Shown here: in pieces, positions 47,090 through 58,285 of the stretch
Position numbering within the stretch: the stretch's first letter is position 1
How the letters are laid out: every line of letters begins with the position of its first letter
NCBI GenBank assembly: GCA_039545295.1
Contig: BCIK01000025.1
Span: forward strand, 190,080-254,079
Length of the DNA: 64,000 nucleotides
Source of the DNA: Udeniomyces pyricola
Lineage: Eukaryota > Basidiomycota > Tremellomycetes > Cystofilobasidiales > Mrakiaceae
Direction of reading: 5' to 3'
Program-made: the position numbers and the translations under genes
Notes under the pieces: generated by a model
Told to the model about the DNA's origin: nothing
Databases searched by the model: none
The model's input: only the letters and a program-made list of their open reading frames with translations

Positions 47090-48253
47090 TAAAGGATTCT
47101 CAATCTCACGAGATTTCCTTTTTATATATATATAGACTTCTTCACTTCCTTGTGCACCTCGGCGACCGGGCCAGCCCTGCTTCAAGCCCATGTTACAGAA
47201 TCTCCGACAATCTAAGCCATGGTACTGAAGCGGGTTCCCACTATGATATATGCCAATATATGTCCTTGCTCGACCCGCGAAGTCTGATTGGAGCGCTCTG
47301 TCCCATTCCTCACAGATGTACTTGTTCATTGCGAGTCAATCCATCCAGAGACATCCATAGCCAGCACATTTTTGGAGACTTACCATGATCTGGTGCCTAG
47401 ACATTTCATCAGGTCCAACCCTGGTGATCAGCGTCACTGTCACACGCGACTAATGCACTTTCTGGATCTACATCAACTCTTCTGTCACCACTGGGAGATT
47501 TGGTCAGAGATATTCACCAATACTGGCTGCACCTGGCTGCTGTCAGCAAAGCCAAACCAATCACCGTTCATGGTCTCGATACGAACAGTATTCGCTTTCA
47601 ATCAGACTCGCCGCTCGGCTTATTACTTAGTACTCAACTTCGTCCGTCGTCCTCGCACGCGCTTGTCGGCGCGTCGGGCTTGGCCGGTGCGTTTTGGCAA
47701 GATGTTGACGTCACACACCCGGGCCCGGCTGATCCTGTCCGGCCTGGTCGACTGATCTCTGGATCTTCTCGCTCGTCATGACCTGTTGTGATATTGCTGA
47801 GTGGGATGGCGAGCTGGATGCTATGCTCGTGAACCTTAACAATTCAGACGCTACATATCGGGCCGGCCTCGAATGTATGACACAACTCATCACATTGCAA
47901 ACATCATATATCATCATCATCAAAGAAACATCGATGACGCCTCGCCAATCGACTGTATGATGTATGACGTTCTTGTTTCGACGGAGATCTTCAGGAACAT
48001 GAACATATGAGCTTTTCTGGACAGGTTTGGTTTCTGTAAGCCAGCTTTGTTGGGAAGATGAGACTGTCCCTCTCGTCTGAATAAGAACTTAAGGGAAATT
48101 TCCACATTAACAATGGGGAAGTTGAGTTTGTCCATAGTTCTTTGATTTCTCTTGCCCTTTGCTTTTCTTTACCCTTACCCCTCACCCTCCCTCTTTGACC
48201 TTCCCCTGTTCCAACCCTTCCACCTACTTTGCTCCCATCTACCAACCTACATC
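47090..48253. other. Intergenic, about 1.2 kb
   Basis: An open frame of 155 codons at 47288-47755 has no recognisable domain and I do not call it. The right end is a C/T-rich leader. No RNA gene recognised. Confidence 0.4.
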
Positions 48254-49206
48254 ATGTCTCCCGAAGCTCCTGTCAACAGCTCCAACACCGCTCACTTTCC
48301 CACGACGAACGGCCACTCCAAGTCTATCATCGACCGCACTCCGAAGCATTCGCACGCTTCCCATCCACAAGTCGACAATCAAGAAGGACCTACTTCGCCC
48401 GCGAACTCTTCTTCGACTCAGTCTACTCAAGGCACAGACCGTGTTCCTTACGTCGGCGACGATGTGAGTCTTCACACAGACGACCGACACGCCAAGGAGA
48501 CAGAGGAGAGAATCCCCGAGAGCCCGCCCAGTCCGGAGACCATTCATGATCGTCCCCAGCATGTGCCATCATCGCATTCTCAAGGGTTTCTCTCAAACGA
48601 GTCGCGTAAGTCCACACTAAGCGGGTGCCTTGCCCGGTTTGTGCTTTGACCCCTTTCTCTCCCTGTTCGAGGTGACTGTCAAGCGAGAACTTCGCAGAGG
48701 TCTGGCGCGATGAAGATGCGAGGCGGAGCGATGAATTACCATGTACAACAGCGGTTTCCGGTCGAGTTTCTACCGGGTTCGCCACCGGTTCGGCCATGAC
48801 GTCACTGACTATCTCATCTCTCTCTTCCTTTTTATTTCTTACATCTCCTTCGGGCCCGATCTTCTTCGACGCTTAGGCACCGTTTCGGACACGCCGTCTG
48901 CCAAGATCCGACGGTATTCCCATGAGCTCGCCGATTGGCATCGAACGCTTTACGGCGATACCATGCAGGGTCTCTTACAAAGCGTTCAACTCGATGCGCA
49001 TGGATTGGTAAGTCACCTTCCTCAGTATGGTGTGCATAGCTTGGCATTCTATAAAATCGTATATGTCATAGCACTAAGCGGGCAATTTGAGCGCCCTGAC
49101 GTTGGGAATGGTGCGTTAAGGCTTGGGAATAGCGGCTGATAATCCTACGTGGTCATGTGTTCTATTGTTCTACATCACTCCTTTCATGCTCCAGCCTATC
49201 GAATAA
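48254..49206 (+). CDS. Hypothetical protein
   Basis: Not recognised. The first exon (48254 to about 48604) encodes a hydrophilic Ser/Thr/His/Pro-rich segment starting MSPEAPVNSSNTAHFPTT and ending at a GTAAGT donor. A second exon probably begins after CGCAG near 48690 (VWRDEDARRSDELP). A third, after TTAG near 48874, reads TVSDTPSAKIRRYSHELADW and HRTLYGDTMQGLLQSVQLDA and ends at a GTAAGT donor (49009). A last exon of four codons (PIE and stop, 49195-49206) is plausible. The helical, charged third exon looks like real protein. The exon-2 to exon-3 joint is a guess. Confidence 0.5.
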
Positions 49207-49482
49207 AACACCCTACGCTCCATACCCCAGCCACTCGGTTCCTTCCAATGTGCTCCGATCCGTGGTAGTCGCTCAACTTTACACCATGCTATTCCCCATC
49301 CAGAAAAATGGCCCATAATACCTCTCAGCCTAATCCTTTTCCCTTTCATCTTCTTTCTGATCCATCTCTGTCTTGTCCTCATGCTCTTGTCTCTGTCGCC
49401 AATCCATTCGGCTGTCTTTTGTTCTTTTTATTTATGTTTCTCTCCTTTTTTTTCGACACCCGCACAACCCCCCCCCCCCCCC

Positions 49483-49524
<42 letters not shown>

Positions 49525-50178
49525 CCCCCTTTTTTTTCCCCCCCCCCCCCCCCCCCCCCCCCCCCGCCTCTTTCTCTTTTTCTCTTTTTCTCCAGATAGC
49601 AGTTTAGTTGTATTCCTTTGCAGCCGGTACGAGTAGTCATGGTTTGCGTTCTTTTTCCCTTGAATTGTTGTTCGGCCTTTCTTTGGCAGCCAGACCAACA
49701 TGTATACATAATTTGTGGTAGCTTCAATGTACAGCCTCCTTACAGGCCGGTTGCAAAGGAAAATTATGTGGTATTGACTTGGTTTATGTATACGGATAGA
49801 TGACGGGTTGGGAAGACCGGGACATGGATACATTGGGTAGAGAGTCGAGAGCGAACGAGGGGAGAACAAGGGAAGAGACATAGGGAGTAACCAAGGGGCA
49901 AGAGAAGTTGAAGTGAGTGACAAAGAGAGGGAGAGAAACCAGAGAGATTGGGGATGTACATGTGTTGGAGCTCGGCTGGAGAAAAGAGTAAGCGTGAAAG
50001 CGGGGAGAAGGAGAGAAAAAAAAAAGGAGAGGAAGAAAAAAAGAAGAAGAAAAAGCAAAGAATCAAACGGAAGCTAGATCGAGAAAAAAAAAGTTTCCTT
50101 TCTCGATCCCTTCTCCTTCCTTCCAGTTCCAATTCCACAAGAGAGAAAAGAAAAAGAAAAACAACCCAAAGACAGCAA
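49207..50178. other. Convergent intergenic region with polypyrimidine tract
   Basis: Shared 3' region of the hypothetical gene (plus) and the MDR oxidoreductase (minus). It contains the C/T tract listed below and, at 49980-50160, an A/G-rich stretch. No gene seen. Confidence 0.5.
49468..49565 (+). repeat. 98-nt pure polypyrimidine tract C23-T34-C5-T8-C28
   Basis: Read directly: C 49468-49490, T 49491-49524, C 49525-49529, T 49530-49537, C 49538-49565. No purine interrupts it. This is the longest homopolymer block in the window. Confidence 0.9.
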
Positions 50179-51845
50179 TCACTGAGGAACCTCAATGACG
50201 ATCTTTCCTTGAGCCTTATGGCCCATCATCCTCTCATAAGCCTTCTCGATCGCAGCCCTATCCCAACCTCCAGCCCTTCCACCATCCACATCAACCACCA
50301 GCTTACCTTCTCCCGCCAGTCGGGCGAGTTCCGTCATGGCCTGCGTCGTAGGAGACATCATATAGAGGACAAACGCTCGAGAGGCACCTCCGAGGAAACG
50401 GGGTCGGAACGCCGAGGCGTAGAGGGAAACTTTGGAGAGGAGACCGGGAGGAGCAGGGTTAATGGTGACGAAAGGTCGGTTCGGGAGAAGGTAGTAGTGC
50501 GACTGGTCGGGATAAGAAAACACAAAAAAATGTATGAAAGGAAGAAAGAGAGAGGGCAAGAGGAGAATGTGTATATGTGGGCGTGTGAGTGTAAGGGATT
50601 CTTCAGTGTCTGTCTTGTTGAGCAAATTGAGAGCGAGGTAGCACGAGGATAAAGGAACAAGCAAGATTGTGGATCGGCCTTACGGAAGTGTAGAGCTCAG
50701 GCAGGAATCCAACGCAGTCGAAGACGAGGTGGAAGCCCTTAACTTCGTTCGTGCTCGCCGGTTCGGCAGGGTAGTGAGCGATCAGATGCTGAGGCAGAGG
50801 GTTCTGATCGTAAGTGACGATCTAGACAAAACAAAGGTGGATGGACCAGAACGATCGGAAGAAGAAAACAAAACGATGAAAAAAAAAAGCACATCATTGT
50901 CAGGATTGCTTCACGAACGACTATAAGCCAGATCGGACCCATGACGTTGACGTCACACATTGGAGTTGACCCCGTTATAGTCCCAGACGCACCTCATCAG
51001 GCCCAAGTTTGGCGACGCTCTCTCGGCTGGAGGAGGAGCAGGACGTGACGACGTAGACGCCTTTGCTCTTAGCCAACTGGATCGCCATCCTTCCGACGGC
51101 AGTAGAACCCCCGTTGATGAAGACTCGCTCGCCACTCTGCTTGCCAAGTCCTCCCTTCTCGAAAAGGGCGCCATAGGCGGTCAAACCCGTCAAAGGGAGA
51201 CCGGCGGCTTGGTCGAAAGGAACGTTGGCCGGCTTAGGGACGAGGTACTCGGCCCGGACGAGAACATATTGAGCCATCGCCCCTCGACCGGACTTCATCT
51301 GTTCGGCAGGAGGAGCAAAGCCAATGACTTCTTGGCCGACAGAGAATTGAGCGTGGCCGTTGGGATCGGCGACCGTACCGGAGAGGTCGAACTCGAGCGT
51401 CGCAGGGAGGGTTCGGACGACTGCTGGGACCAGTCCCATGGTCTTGTAACTGAGATATGACCATGTGAACACACGAATATGCGAACGAGGAAACGTGGAG
51501 AGATGCGGTTAGAACAAGACGGATGTGTGAGAGCGGACCAGATCGTTAGATCAGATCAGCGATCGTACCCCGTGGGTCGCGGGGACTCATCAGCAAGGCC
51601 ATCTCCGAAAAAGCAACAGGCAGGGGGGTTTGGCGATGCCAAACGGGTGCTCCTGCAAAGCTGCAAGTGAGCGATCGAGTAAGATAGACTTACCCGACAG
51701 GGTTGAAGGCGACGTTGCGGACCTTGACGAGAACGTCGTTGGCCGTTGGGGTGGGGACTGGAGCATCCATGTTGAGGGCGATGCTCTGGGCCGGCATGCC
51801 GCGCTGGATCTGCTGCCAGGCTTGCTGGGTCTTGGGGATGGACAT
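50179..51845 (-). CDS. Zinc-independent MDR oxidoreductase (quinone/enoyl reductase-like)
   Basis: Medium-chain dehydrogenase/reductase of the NADPH-dependent quinone or enoyl reductase branch. The start MSIPKTQQAWQQ is followed by a GroES-like N-domain (VLVKVRNVAFNPV, then YKTMGLVP). Next come EFDLSGTVA, VGQEVIGFAPP, AGLPLTGLTAYGALFE, the nucleotide-binding INGGSTAVGRMAIQLAKSKG and VVTSCSSSSRESVAKLGPDE, and FHLVFDCVG. The C-terminal part is PFVTINPAPP to MMGHKAQGKIVIEVPQ. The structural- and catalytic-zinc cysteines of alcohol dehydrogenases are missing, hence zinc-independent. About five exons cover roughly 350 residues. The substrate cannot be told. Its start lies about 980 nt from the divergent Cue3-like gene. 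Confidence 0.88.
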
Positions 51846-52333
51846 GATGTTGGAAGTGATGAGTGAACGGAGTGGATTAGTGAGTGGAAGGCGAGGAAGG
51901 ATGATGGGCAGAGATTTGTAGTGAGGAAGTGATGGTCGATGGGTGTGTGTCAAGTCGAAAGTCAAGGAAATCGAAGAAAAAGGAGGATGATGAGCTGAAG
52001 CGATCCGGGATGGAGCTTCCATGCGATTCCACATGGTCGGGCCCGCTCGATGGCAGCCATGGCCAGGCGCCTCTCGATCGGATGGACTTGGTTCAATTTT
52101 TATCTTTATTTTCTTTGCTTTCTTCTTTTATGTCTATCCGCGGTCTGGCATCATGCGTCATCTTTGTGGCTCTAGGATCTAGGCCGATGACCTCCAACCG
52201 ATCAGCACATGCACTGTGGGAAATGTTTCCCGACGTGATATGATCATGCAATCAATACCGGGCGCGTTGAATCGTCACAGACATGATGCATGAGGGTTGC
52301 ATGAGGCATGTGATGCATCATGATGAGCGCGCC

Positions 52334-52386
52334 ATCGAATATCGAATATCGAATGTCGAGATGTCGAGATGTCGAGATGTCGAAAC
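52334..52386 (+). repeat. Two adjacent short tandem repeats (7-mer x3, 8-mer x3)
   Basis: ATCGAAT occurs three times (52334-52354), followed without gap by GTCGAGAT three times (52355-52378) and a partial GTCGAAAC. The two units share the TCGA core and probably derive from each other. Confidence 0.9.
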
Positions 52387-52467
52387 TTGGAGCTTGACCT
52401 GACCTGCAGACAAGATCGACAAGAGATGATCGATTCATCTCGATCAATCGAGCACAATCGTGCACTT

Positions 52468-52496
52468 GATGATGATGATGATGATGATGATGATGA
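52468..52496 (+). repeat. GAT trinucleotide repeat
   Basis: Nearly ten GAT units, uninterrupted, in the divergent promoter region. Not coding in any supported gene. Confidence 0.9.
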
Positions 52497-52827
52497 CTGA
52501 ACAAGTCGACACGTTGCACTCCTTCCCACCCACGACTTGTTCGTTCGGATCTCCCTTGGACCGCCTCGCTTCACCTTCATCCTTCCATACGCGTCCGTCA
52601 CCTCGTAGCCAACTCAACCAACCCCCGGTCGCCACATAAGGCACCCATCTGTTCTATCACTGCCGGCCTGATCTTGTTGCAACCTTTCCCTCCTTCTTTG
52701 ATCGCTAGAGTAGCGACAGTAGCCTTTCCCCCATCGATTTTTGCTTGACTCCATCCACCTCCAACGCCACGCGACCACGCACTTCACCGTCTCACGTCAT
52801 ATCCTCGCATACAACACCGCACTCAGC

Positions 52828-55319
52828 ATGTCATCATCTCCGTCCATAGAGTTTCTCGACGCTCACCTCCATCGCCTCACAGCCTCGACGCTGGCCCACC
52901 TCTCGTCTCCGCCTCCTGATTCATCGAGTTCCCCCTCTATCGCTCTTCTCCTCGCCCATTATGCCAACCTGAACCCGTCCACCATCCCCTCTCTATCCCT
53001 TCAGGCATTCCTCAATCTCTCCATCTGCCTCTCGGTCTACACTGCCCCTAAAGGCTTTGACACCCTCCGATCTCTCTGGGCGATCTGGCTAAACTCGCCG
53101 CCGCCGAGCGACGACGACGATGACGCGTCAGCCGGGATTTCGCCTTCTGCCCGGGTCTCCGAGATCTGGCAGGCGCTCTTGCACTCGATACCAAAGCTTA
53201 ACGGGGAGGTTTTAAACGAAGAGATGCAACGACAGGTCGTTATCTCGATTCACATCATGTACGCGTTCGTTCAACTCGTGGATGGCAGCCTAGTCCCCGA
53301 TTCTTTCCCCTCGACCTTGCCGCCAAAGGACTCGCACCTCTTGCTGCCTGAGCTGTTATCCGACTTGGTCAACATCTACTCCATCACTTCCCTTCCTCTG
53401 CAGATGCATCTCAAAATCCTTCACATCGTCTTCTCGTTGCTCGTTCCGACTGAGCCGTCACCGCTACTCGCGGCACTCGCGTCCCCTACGCCATCCGACC
53501 TCCTTCCACTCCTCCACTCCGATAACCACGCCTCTGCTTCGCATAGCAGCAAGCCCTTTCGCTCCCTCTGGTCAGACTTTGAGAGCTTGTTTGAGGCGAG
53601 CGCAGATTTCATGAGCCGTGGTGGAGAGGGCGTTAGGTGGAGCGAGTTTGGCATGCGGTTGGTTGCACTCGAAGGAGAGAGGGATGAGTGGGAGGCCGAA
53701 GCTCTCCGTCGAGAAGAGATGGAGAAAGGCATCATTGCATCGTCCAACTCTGCTGATCAAGTAGGAGATAGAGGTCAAACGGCCAGTGGAGTATCGGTCC
53801 CCTCACCGTCGCAAGAGACTATCGACGCCGCCATTGCCGAGGTTCAAGTCCTGCTTCCAGATCTGTCTTCAGCATTTATCACGGCCGCCCTTTCCCATCC
53901 ATCTTTCCAACCCGTCCCATCGTCCGATTCGACCTCGACGGAACTTATTATCCAATCTGCCCTCGAAGGACTCTCGGCTATCCCTTCGTCGCTCCAAACC
54001 CTATTCCAAACCTCGCCTTCCACAGTTTCCCCTTCCGATCCTACGGCATTCTCCACTTCCTCTTCGTATCCTCCACCGGAGGAAGATGAGTTCCTTCGCC
54101 GAGCGCGCGAACGCCGATTGGCGACGCAAGCGCCGATTTCGTTTTCGCCCCTGAGGGCGGAAGAGACCCCGCCGATCTCGTCGGCTGTAGATAGTTCGAC
54201 GCGGGAACGGATCTTGCGACTTGTGGCGATTCAAAGAGAGGAAGAAGAAGAGGAGGAGAGAGAGGAGAAGGAGAGGGCCAAGGGAAAGAAGGAGGCAGCA
54301 GAAGCGACGGTTGAGGCGAATAAGGCCAAAGGAAAGAAGAGGGAAGAAGAACGAGAGAGGGAAGAGGAGGATGAAGAGGATCGGGTGGTTGTCAGAGGCG
54401 CGAGGAGAGGAGGCGGAGGGAGTGGTGAAGAATCTGGTGGGGATGATGAAGACGAAGACGATGAAGAGGAAGCAGTTGCGAGTGGAGTTCAGGTGTGTCC
54501 ATTCTTGCTAGTCTTGATCCTTATCGTCCCGTCTCCATCTGGTCTCCCTTTTCTCTCTCTCTCGGTTCAAGTTCTTTTTTTCTTTTTGATGTCTTATCAC
54601 CTGCTGAATTCCATTCCCCGCCCCGCGTAGACGCCACTCGATTCCCAATCCATCCTCGAACAAGCGCTTCTGGCCGATAAGGCCATCTTTGAGCGGGATT
54701 CGACGACCCGACGGTCCAAGGCTCGAGCGGCTCTGCGTGAACGGACAGGCATGAGCGATGAGCAGATTGAAGGTTGGAAGATCATGTTGGATCGCAATGT
54801 ACGTTTTTCTTTCTTTCTTCATAACATGTCTCACTTCCTCTCTCTCTCTCCCTCTCTCTTTGTATCTTTTGGTTCTTCTACGTGGTCGAAGGCGTCTACT
54901 AGGGTCTCATGGGCGTTGTAACTTATTGACATATCGCGTTCTGCTTGGTCTTGGGCTGTATCATTTTCTCCGTCACGTCTCCCTCTCTCTCTCCTCGCTC
55001 TCAATCACGCCTCCTCTTTCCCTTTTTTTCTTGTATCTTTACCAACGATCAGCCACGTAAACTCGCTTCGCTTATCTCCCGCAACGAGCTCGCAGAGAAC
55101 ACCAATCACCTCGTTCCTGTCGCCCAACCCCCTCGTCATGGTCAACGAGGCAGCAATGGATCCCGCGGTGGCGGTAGCGGAGGAGGAGGAGGAGGAGGAG
55201 GAGGGACTCGTGGAAGTGGAGGAAGAGGTCGAGCGAATAAAGGAAGTCGAGGTCATGCTAACGCCGCTAGGGTTAGGGGCGCCGATCGTAAAGCTGGCAG
55301 GATGGGTGAAAAAGCTTGA
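52828..55319 (+). CDS. CUE3: Cue3/ASCC2 homologue, CUE-domain protein of the ribosome-rescue RQT complex
   Basis: Yeast Cue3 (Rqt3) and human ASCC2 bind ubiquitin on collided ribosomes through a CUE domain and work with a Slh1/ASCC3-type helicase to split them. Exons 52828-54492, 54631-54798 and 55052-55319 are in frame. The start is the ATG at 52828 (MSSSPSIEFLDAHL). The first 300 residues are a helical domain (LQAFLNLSICLSVYTAPKGF, MHLKILHIVFSLLVP). The CUE domain is at about residues 330-375 (TIDAAIAEVQVLLPDLSSAF). Next come ERILRLVAIQREEEEEEE and a highly charged Glu/Lys/Arg region. The conserved C-terminal motif is ALRERTGMSDEQIEGWKIML, then DRNPRKL. The tail is Gly/Arg-rich (RGG-like), which the yeast protein lacks as far as I know. 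About 700 residues. Confidence 0.85.
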
Positions 55320-58285
55320 TTCGGAGGTCTGGTCCGAGATGAAAGATGATGATGGGTTAAATTGCATGCATGTATGTAAAAGGATAGGGGAATTGATTTT
55401 GTGCGTCTGGTAGCTTTACGTTGTGCGTATGATCAAACGACGTTCACGCGTCGATCAAAATGCTGGACTGGCCGTCGATGCGCGCGCGAGTCACCTCGAT
55501 CATGGCTAACTGGTCGTATCATCGATAAAAATCACGCCGTATCGGTGCATTTGTCGTTTCATCGAAGGCCGGGTTATATTCCTCAAGAAAGATCATCCTT
55601 TGATCTTTCTTGAGCGAGCGTATATATACTTGACTGTTCGTTAGATGAATAGATGTTGGACGCTTGTCGGACTACTCATTAGCGGCAGCCACCCAACGTA
55701 TCCAACAGCTTGCCTGCGGCGGAGCCGAAGCTGGAAGCTTGAAGCCGCCGGGACGCACAGGTCCGAGTGCCGAACCGATGTTTAATGATATAACGGAGGA
55801 ATTTGTTCAGGAAAACACGGATGCTTTGGGATTCCGAGCATTCGACCTTCATTCGGTATATGAAATTGTTGCACTTTTGCGCATGATCATCAGACGTGTA
55901 TATTATAACGAGACAGTCACAGCGCGCCAAAGTTTTCCTGTCGCATTGTAGAATCACTGGCTGTCGGCCGGACGTCGGGCACGACAAGTATCGTCCCCAG
56001 CCGCTACCATGTACAATGAAGCTGATTGGCATGACGCGGCCTTTCCTATCTTTCCTCTGTATCTTCCTTCTACTTTTTCGTGTATCTATCACCTCTCTGG
56101 CTTGGCTAGCCTCTTTTGACGTGCTGTATATGATCTTCTATTGTCCATCATCGAATTGGAAACCAAATGAGCAAGCAAGAAAACGAGCCTGGGCAGCCTG
56201 CGAATGAGCCTGCACATAGAACAGATGTCGAAGTTTTTCACTCTCTCTTCAGGACGCTACACGACTATACCACTTCTGAGCGGCTGATATCATCATTCGA
56301 ATTGCCTACTGTACCGATCCATGGGCTCGTACGGTTCTCAAATGCCGTTGTCGGCAGATTTGCTGGGGTTGAAGGTCGCGCGAAAAATATGCAAATCCTG
56401 CTGTATAAATTCCGCGGTTTGACCGCGTCAAAAGGAAGAAATAAGCCCGGGAGATTCCGCGTTGCGCATTTTCATAGTGTTTGGTGCCAGATATATGTTG
56501 TGGATTACCATCCGTGTGACTAAGCCAGGCTGATGGTGGCTGAGCTTGGCTGGCCAGCCGACGACGGAAGTATCCTGGCACCAACAGAAAAGAGAGAACA
56601 TAAGACGAAAGTTGATCGCGTTCCCTTTGACGGCACGGCACGGCGCGAAGAAGGGGGGGGTTCCAGTGGTGATTAACGATTGGCGACCGAATGGAGGGAA
56701 CGGACGATGAATATTCAGTCGCCTCGGCCCTCTTTGCTTTCTTCTTTTATGCCTCTGTTTCCCTGTCCTCAATTAGCCTACATGCCCTTTGCACTCTTTC
56801 CACCCACGACGCCCAACCCTTTCCACCTTACAAGTTCAACTCAGCACCTCCTCGCATAGCAGATACTTCCTCAATCTCCCTTCGCGTTCTGTACGAGGCG
56901 GTCGAAGTGGTTCGAATCCACTTATCTTCTTGCACCTTCCCAGCCGACTTGGCCGCTGTCGCGCATCCTTCAATTCGCCCTGCTCGACGCAGCTTACGCC
57001 AGCACCCTCAATACCGGTCCCCATCTTTCGTGCCTACAAGCCGTTCTCTTTTTCTCCTCGATCCACTTTCTCCTCCCTCCTCCCTTCTCTCCCCTTTCTG
57101 CTACTGTCCATCACCTTCTCTCTCACTTCTCAACCTTTGGAGCTTCACACATTACCCATCAATATCTTGCTTGTCACCTCGGAGCATGCAACGACCTCCC
57201 CTCGCTCGATCAGCTCACTCTCACATCGGCCAATGTGGCACGTCGGGCTCGGCGACGTCCAAGGGCGAGTTTGACGGAGCGAGTCAGTCTGGCGTGCGTA
57301 GGACAAGGAGTCATTCGAATCGTGAGTACTGGTTGTTCGCCAGAGATGTGTCTCGCTGAATCGCTTGGGAAAAGGCAATGAGGGCGAGTGAGCATAGAAA
57401 GTGAAGCACGAGGATGAAAGGAGCCAGTGTAGAAGGAGGACTCAGCACAACTTGCTTGGCTTTAAGAAGAAGCACTGCGCATCAAACGGGAGGAGAGATC
57501 GTCGCCTTCTGCCGACGATCCGCTGGCTCGGCGCTCGGCAGCGAGCTCCGAGGGAGCTCCGAGGGCGATACAACCCGCCTCTCTGTACTGCGACGCCTGC
57601 AGGCGCTCTTACCCTGTCGATCCCATGTTGTCCTCTCGGCAGCCATGATCGATAGCTACAGCTCCTGGAGAACATGCTCAAGATGGATCTCTCCCTGAAT
57701 AAGCTGGCTAGTGGCTATTGGAGGATTGGGTGGCCACGAACCATGCGCTCGGACCGATGAGGCCGAGATGCAGTGAATCGCTCGACTGCTCGATCCGCGC
57801 CCTTGGTCATGCGCCTTTCAGCTGTTTAAACTCGCGCGAGGCGCCACACACGTGAAGGATCTATCCACCGACCATCGTTTCTTTGAACCGTTCCCATCCT
57901 ACCTTTCCCTTCACCTCATCCGAATTTCTTGCTCAATTTGATAGCGATCCATCTGACTTGGTCCAGCTGGGTCTGTCAGGGACCAGCTCCCTTGACTTGC
58001 TTGCTTGAGACCTCGACTATGCATCATGTTTCGTTGATGGATCGATTTTTAATTATTTCTTAGCTCGCACTAATCCTGACTCTATCTTTCATACCCTTTG
58101 ATCTCACTCGTCTCACCATACTACCCGCGCCGCATCCTTTGCTCATCGCTCATTCGCTCACCCTCCCTAATCCAACTCCAGACCGTCACTCCTTGCAACC
58201 TACGCCTATCCCACCCACGCTGCTGGATTCGCCTCTCATCACCTGCCCATCCTCCCCCTTTCACCGGCGATCATGCTCGAGCACC
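55320..58285. other. Gene-poor stretch, about 3 kb
   Basis: No gene is firmly supported. An open frame at 56167-56523 (118 codons) has mixed composition but no known domain. An ATG at 57187 opens MQRPPLARSAHSHIGQC and reaches a good GTGAGT donor at about 57323, so it may be a first exon of an unidentified gene, perhaps of the Ser-rich gene downstream. A perfect hairpin at 55582-55614 is listed separately. Confidence 0.45.
55582..55614. repeat. Perfect inverted repeat, 14-bp stem, 5-nt loop
   Basis: CTCAAGAAAGATCA, loop TCCTT, then its exact reverse complement TGATCTTTCTTGAG. It lies about 260 nt after the Cue3-like stop codon and is followed by a TATATATA stretch at about 55620. Confidence 0.9.

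Larger units (their letters stand above)
51846..52827. promoter_or_regulatory. Divergent promoter region MDR oxidoreductase / Cue3-like
   Basis: Nearly 1 kb between divergent start codons. It holds two short tandem repeats (listed separately) and a C/T-rich leader before 52828. No gene seen. Confidence 0.4.

Noticed and set aside
49308..49636. Plus-strand frames coding runs of Pro and Phe, and minus-strand frames coding Gly and Lys runs.
   Set aside because: These are simply translations of the C/T homopolymer block and have no coding character.
52741..52827. Upstream in-frame extension of the Cue3-like protein.
   Set aside because: It begins at TTG, not ATG. The first ATG, at 52828, gives a normal start.
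55664..55951. A 95-codon frame with fairly balanced composition.
   Set aside because: No family recognised, no clear promoter, and it overlaps an equally long antisense frame; support too weak to call.
56895..56925. AGTGG-TTCGAAT-CCACT looks like a tRNA T-arm with a perfect GGTTCGAATCC B box.
   Set aside because: No matching acceptor 5' strand, A box or anticodon arm is found at the right distance on either strand, so a chance palindrome is more likely.
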